Assembly: GCA_018715745.1 (NCBI GenBank)
Contig: DVLA01000071.1
Location: 1 to 64,000 of the forward strand
DNA length: 64,000 bases
Direction of reading: 5' to 3'
Origin: Candidatus Coprenecus stercoripullorum
GTDB taxonomy: Bacteria; Bacteroidota; Bacteroidia; Bacteroidales; UBA932
The notes beneath the pieces were generated by a model. That model saw only the letters and a program-made list of their open reading frames with translations, did no database searches and was not told the origin of the DNA. Position numbers and translations under genes: made by a program. Below are positions 60,730-64,000 of the stretch, piece after piece. Every line of letters starts with the position of its first letter. Within the stretch, counting starts at the first letter, position 1.

Positions 60730-62421
60730 GTGGGCGTATTCTTTAATATATTGTATATTATAGGCTCATTGGGACTTTTCCTGTTCGGGATGACCCTGAT
60801 GAGTTCCGCTTTGCAGAAACTGGCCGGATACAGACTCCGCTCATTCCTTATGCCTATGACCTCAAGTCCGTTCCGGCGGATACTTACGGGGGCTGTATTT
60901 ACCGGGATAATACAATCGTCGAGCGCTACGACCGTAATGACAGTCAGCCTTGTCAACGCAGGGCTGCTGACTCTCGTCCAGGCCATAGGGGTCATAATGG
61001 GGGCCAACATAGGTACTACGGTAACCGCATGGATTGTATCTTTTTTCGGCTTTACCATAGAGATATCTTCCGTTTCCCTGCCGCTGATAGCTTTCGGCTT
61101 TGCATTGATGATGCTCAGGAAAGACAGGTACAGAAGCGTGGGAGAGATGGTAATCGGCTTTTCCCTGCTTTTTCTCGGCCTGACCTATCTCAAGGATGCT
61201 TTCCCGGATCTGGAGGATATGCCCGCGCTGCTTTCATTCATGGCAAAATGGACGGACTGGGGCTTCCTTTCAGTTTTGGTCTTCGTGCTTGCGGGTATAG
61301 TCATTACCGCCCTTCTGCAGTCTTCAAGTGCCACAATGACCCTCACGCTCGTACTTTGCTGCATAGGCTATATCCCTTTTGAGATGGCGGCAGCCATGGT
61401 TTTGGGAGAGAACATAGGGACTACGGTGACAGCCAATATCGCCGCGTCGGTGGCCAATGTGTCTGCAAAGAGGGCCGCCCTTTCCCATACGCTGTTCAAT
61501 GTGATAGGGGTCATCTGGGCTCTTGTGCTGTTCAGGCCGTTTATGTGGGCGGTTTCGGAACTCGTCGTGCTTTTCGGCGGAGAGGACCCCGCGGTTTCGA
61601 CGGCTTCGGCAACTTATGCCCTTTCTGCCGTGCATACGCTTTTCAATGTGGCAAATACATTGCTGTTAGTATGGTTTACGCCCCAGCTGGCATCCCTGGC
61701 TACCGTACTTATAAAGGACAGGAAGCACAAGGAGGTTTACAGGCTGAAATATCTTCGGAGCGGTCTGACCGATACGGCGGAATTGTCGCTTGAGCAGGCA
61801 AAACTGGAAATTGTGCATTTTGCGGAACTTGTCAGGAAGCAGTTCGGGTATGCCCGTCAGGCCGTATATGATGCCGACGATGAGGCGAAGTTCAAGGAGG
61901 TATACATGAAACTTGAACATTATGAACAGATAACCGACAGGGTGGAACTTGAAATCGCCAAATATCTCGGAGGTATCAGGGAGGGCTACCTGAGCAGGGA
62001 GGGGACAAGGGCCCAAAGGGCGATGTATAAAATTATAGGGGAACTGGAGAGCCTCGGGGATGCAGGTTTCAACATTGCCAGGATTCTCAACAGAAAAAAT
62101 ATCCACGGCCAGAAGTTCGACTATGGCATGGTCCTGAAAATCGACCGCATGCTCGGCCTGGTGCTTGCGGCTATAGACTGCATGACAGCCAATCTTAAGG
62201 CTTCTGACACCGCATCTGTTGATATTGCCGCAGCGCGCAGGGCGGAGATGGAAATAAACGAATACAGGGATACGCTCAAGGAAGAGAACCTGCGCAGCAT
62301 CGAGTCGGAGGAAAGTTCCTATCTGCTCGGGGTATATTATATGGATCTGATAGCGGAACTCGAAAGGGCCGGAGACTACATAATAAATGTTTCAGAGGCC
62401 ATGATGGAAAAAATTGACTGA
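60730..62421 (+). CDS. Na+/phosphate cotransporter with PhoU-like domain (NptA/YjbB family)
   Basis: This 563-residue inner-membrane protein should move phosphate with sodium. The two inverted transport repeats each carry the hallmark QSSSAT motif (FTGIIQSSSATTVMTVS and ITALLQSSSATMTLTLV) with GANIGTTVTAWIVS and GENIGTTVTANIAA after them; there are about eight to nine helices. The C-terminal cytoplasmic region (about 370-563) is a PhoU-like helical bundle (LEHYEQITDRVELEIAKYL, LIAELERAGDYIINVSEA). The start is a GTG; no ATG is suitable nearer. It is monocistronic. Confidence 0.92.
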   Translation: MGVFFNILYIIGSLGLFLFGMTLMSSALQKLAGYRLRSFLMPMTSSPFRRILTGAVFTGIIQSSSATTVMTVSLVNAGLLTLVQAIGVIMGANIGTTVTAWIVSFFGFTIEISSVSLPLIAFGFALMMLRKDRYRSVGEMVIGFSLLFLGLTYLKDAFPDLEDMPALLSFMAKWTDWGFLSVLVFVLAGIVITALLQSSSATMTLTLVLCCIGYIPFEMAAAMVLGENIGTTVTANIAASVANVSAKRAALSHTLFNVIGVIWALVLFRPFMWAVSELVVLFGGEDPAVSTASATYALSAVHTLFNVANTLLLVWFTPQLASLATVLIKDRKHKEVYRLKYLRSGLTDTAELSLEQAKLEIVHFAELVRKQFGYARQAVYDADDEAKFKEVYMKLEHYEQITDRVELEIAKYLGGIREGYLSREGTRAQRAMYKIIGELESLGDAGFNIARILNRKNIHGQKFDYGMVLKIDRMLGLVLAAIDCMTANLKASDTASVDIAAARRAEMEINEYRDTLKEENLRSIESEESSYLLGVYYMDLIAELERAGDYIINVSEAMMEKID

Positions 62422-62427
62422 TTTTTT

Positions 62428-62435
62428 TAAATTTG
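62428..62435 (+). promoter_or_regulatory. -7 box for the terminal AMP-forming ligase gene
   Basis: TAAATTTG fits TAnnTTTG and ends 20 bases before the ATG at 62456. Confidence 0.45.
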
Positions 62436-62455
62436 TGCTCTAAAATCTAACGTAT

Positions 62456-64000
62456 ATGTCAGAAAAAACTGTTAAAACCCCATGGTATCCCTTTACGGGC
62501 GGGGTTCCAGTGCATCTCAAGTATTTTCAGGGTTCCATGTTTGAAATGGTGGCTTCCGTGGCTGCCGCCTATCCGAAATACGTGGCTTTCGACTTCATGG
62601 GAAAGTCAACCACGTATGCCAAAATGATAAGGAAGATAGAGCAGTGTGCGAAAGCATTGAAAACAATCGGGATAAGGAAGGGAGACTGTGTTACCATTGC
62701 CATGCCCAACTGCCCGCAGGCCATTTATGTGTTCTATGCAGTGAACCTTATAGGGGGTATTGCGAGCATGGTGCATCCCCTTTCGAGCGAAAAGGAAATA
62801 GAATTTTATCTGAACGAGTCCAGAAGCGTTACCATTGTCACCCTGGACCAGTTCTACGGCAAGATAGAGGCCATCAGGAAAAACACCGGTATTGTCAATG
62901 TCATATTGGCCAGGATAAAGGACGAACTATCCAAACCCTTGCGCGCAGGCTACATGCTTACGGAGGGATATAAGATAGCCAGGATTCCCAAGGACGCTCC
63001 GGTCATAAGCTGGAAGGATTTTATGAAACTTTCCGGGTGCTGTTTCTACAATTACAAGGTGGACAGGGGGGACAATGACCCTGCGGTTATCCTCTACTCG
63101 GGGGGCACGACCGGCACGACAAAGGGGATAGTGCTGACCAACCGTAATTTCAATGCACTGGCCGAACAGGTCATTGCGACGAATCCCATGTTTGTGCCCG
63201 GAGACCGCATGCTCGCGGCCATGCCTATATTTCACGGATTCGGGCTCGGGGTGTGCATACATACCATGCTTGCCAAAGGGGGGCGTTGCGTGCTTGTGCC
63301 CAGGTTTACGGCAAAAAGTTATTCCAAGTTGATTACAAGGTATAAATGCAACTTCATGGCCGGTGTTCCCACCCTCTATGAGGCTCTTCTGCGGCTTCCG
63401 AACATGACGCATGCCGACCTGTCGCATCTCAAAGGCGTGTTTTCCGGTGGCGATTCGCTTTCAATCGAGCTGAAAAAGAAGTTCGACGACTTCCTGTCAT
63501 CGCATAACTCGTCTATCAGGATCAGGGAGGGCTACGGTACTACCGAGTGTGTTACCGCATCTTGCCTGACTCCGGTGGAATTGTCAAAGGAAGGGAGCAT
63601 AGGCATCCCTTTTCCTGACACGTACTATAAAATCGTAAAACCTGATACGGATGAAGAACTGCCTTATGGTGAGGAGGGGGAGATTCTGATATCCGGCCCT
63701 ACCGTCATGGCCGGATATTATAACAGGCCGGAAGAAACTGCCAGGGCACTGAGAGTCCATGCGGACGGCATGACATGGCTTTATACCGGGGATCTCGGGA
63801 TAATGGACGATCAGGGATTCATTTATTTCAAGGGCCGTATAAAGAGAATGATAATTACTTCTGGATATAATGTGTATCCTGCACAGCTCGAGAATATTAT
63901 CGATGCTCACGAAAAGGTGCAGATGAGCTGTGTAATAGGGGTGCCGGATCAGTACAAAATGCAGAAGGTGAAGGCATTCGTGATGCTGAAACCCGGTATT
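62456..64000 (+). CDS. AMP-forming acyl-CoA synthetase/ligase (3' end cut by window)
   Basis: This gene is missing from the ORF track because the window ends before a stop. Reading from ATG 62456 (MSEKTVKTPWYPF) gives 515 open codons. ANL-superfamily motifs are plain: YSGGTTGTTKGIVLTN, GYGTTECVTA, TGDLG, and GRIKRMIITSGYNVYPAQLE near the window edge, which begins the C-terminal domain. It probably activates a carboxylic acid to its CoA ester; substrate unknown. It differs from the long-chain ligase at 21361-23145. About 40-60 residues should be missing. Confidence 0.92.
   Translation, partial: MSEKTVKTPWYPFTGGVPVHLKYFQGSMFEMVASVAAAYPKYVAFDFMGKSTTYAKMIRKIEQCAKALKTIGIRKGDCVTIAMPNCPQAIYVFYAVNLIGGIASMVHPLSSEKEIEFYLNESRSVTIVTLDQFYGKIEAIRKNTGIVNVILARIKDELSKPLRAGYMLTEGYKIARIPKDAPVISWKDFMKLSGCCFYNYKVDRGDNDPAVILYSGGTTGTTKGIVLTNRNFNALAEQVIATNPMFVPGDRMLAAMPIFHGFGLGVCIHTMLAKGGRCVLVPRFTAKSYSKLITRYKCNFMAGVPTLYEALLRLPNMTHADLSHLKGVFSGGDSLSIELKKKFDDFLSSHNSSIRIREGYGTTECVTASCLTPVELSKEGSIGIPFPDTYYKIVKPDTDEELPYGEEGEILISGPTVMAGYYNRPEETARALRVHADGMTWLYTGDLGIMDDQGFIYFKGRIKRMIITSGYNVYPAQLENIIDAHEKVQMSCVIGVPDQYKMQKVKAFVMLKPGI

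Overview
The window is an ordinary-looking stretch of a Bacteroidota chromosome, most likely order Bacteroidales (a Rikenellaceae or Cryptobacteroides-like gut lineage would fit, but I cannot place it more closely). The signs are: many -7 boxes of the TAnnTTTG type, several with TTTG 19-20 bases upstream; a fused SecDF; a single-chain archaeal/eukaryal-type GlyRS; a Bacteroides-type tryptophanase; the DUF4271-hemD-rnpA-yidD cluster; the coaX / outer-membrane barrel / TPR cluster; a DUF2723 membrane protein; a FloA-NfeD pair; and lipoproteins with classic lipoboxes. Coding density is high, no intergenic gap exceeds 300 bases, and I see no IS element, prophage, integron, CRISPR array or rRNA.

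Layout. 1-6.7 kb (minus): an envelope operon (start of a possible lptC, TPR protein, FadL-like barrel, coaX) and mfd. 7.0-11.4 kb (plus): ruvB followed by a small polysaccharide cluster (GT4, WzxC-like flippase, GT2). 11.5-15.0 kb: frdA-frdB without a neighbouring cytochrome b gene, then an alpha/beta hydrolase. 15.0-18.0 kb (minus): hflX, tonB, mdh. 18.0-20.5 kb (plus): ybeY-mnmG, carrying two parS-like palindromes. 20.5-24.3 kb (minus): GNAT, long-chain acyl-CoA ligase, gcvH, ruvA. 24.3-26.8 kb (plus): sufS-sufE-sufT-folK, convergent with dsbD. 28.7-31.2 kb: glyS and a DHOD-like flavoprotein. 31.2-36.2 kb: tRNA-Pro, a tandem pair of palindromic promoter-bearing repeats, an OmpR-type two-component system, two PepSY-like secreted proteins, bcp, tRNA-Ser. 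36.2-39.5 kb (minus): PD40-SPOR protein, nfeD, floA. 39.6-46.8 kb (plus): secDF, a third repeat copy, a fimbrillin-like lipoprotein, tnaA, a LuxE-like protein. 46.8-50.9 kb (minus): DUF2723 protein and a lipoprotein with a truncated paralogue. 51.1-54.2 kb (plus): SUI1, DUF4271, hemD, lipocalin-like lipoprotein, rnpA, yidD. 54.1-64 kb: a fused PlsC-GNAT acyltransferase, uvrC, a metallopeptidase/propeller/barrel protein, a Na/Pi cotransporter, and an AMP-forming ligase cut by the window edge (absent from the ORF track because it has no stop).

How the genes fit together. Most are housekeeping: repair (mfd, ruvA, ruvB, uvrC), translation and tRNA modification (glyS, mnmG, ybeY, hflX, rnpA, two tRNAs), envelope biogenesis (secDF, yidD, tonB, dsbD, FloA/NfeD, barrels, lipid acyltransferase), anaerobic C4 metabolism (mdh, frdAB), Fe-S assembly (sufS/E/T) and tryptophan breakdown.

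The least expected signal is a family of 75-84 bp imperfect palindromes (two in tandem at 31.33-31.49 kb, one at 42.71-42.79 kb). Each holds outward-facing TTTG-N19/20-TATAnnnG promoter-like halves, and the copies sit directly upstream of a tRNA gene, a response regulator and a surface lipoprotein. Also notable are the parS pair at mnmG, one site lying in an apparent MnmG insertion, and -7 boxes so close to start codons that leaderless mRNAs are implied. Many track ORFs begin at TTG or GTG codons inside promoters; I moved those starts where the evidence allowed.
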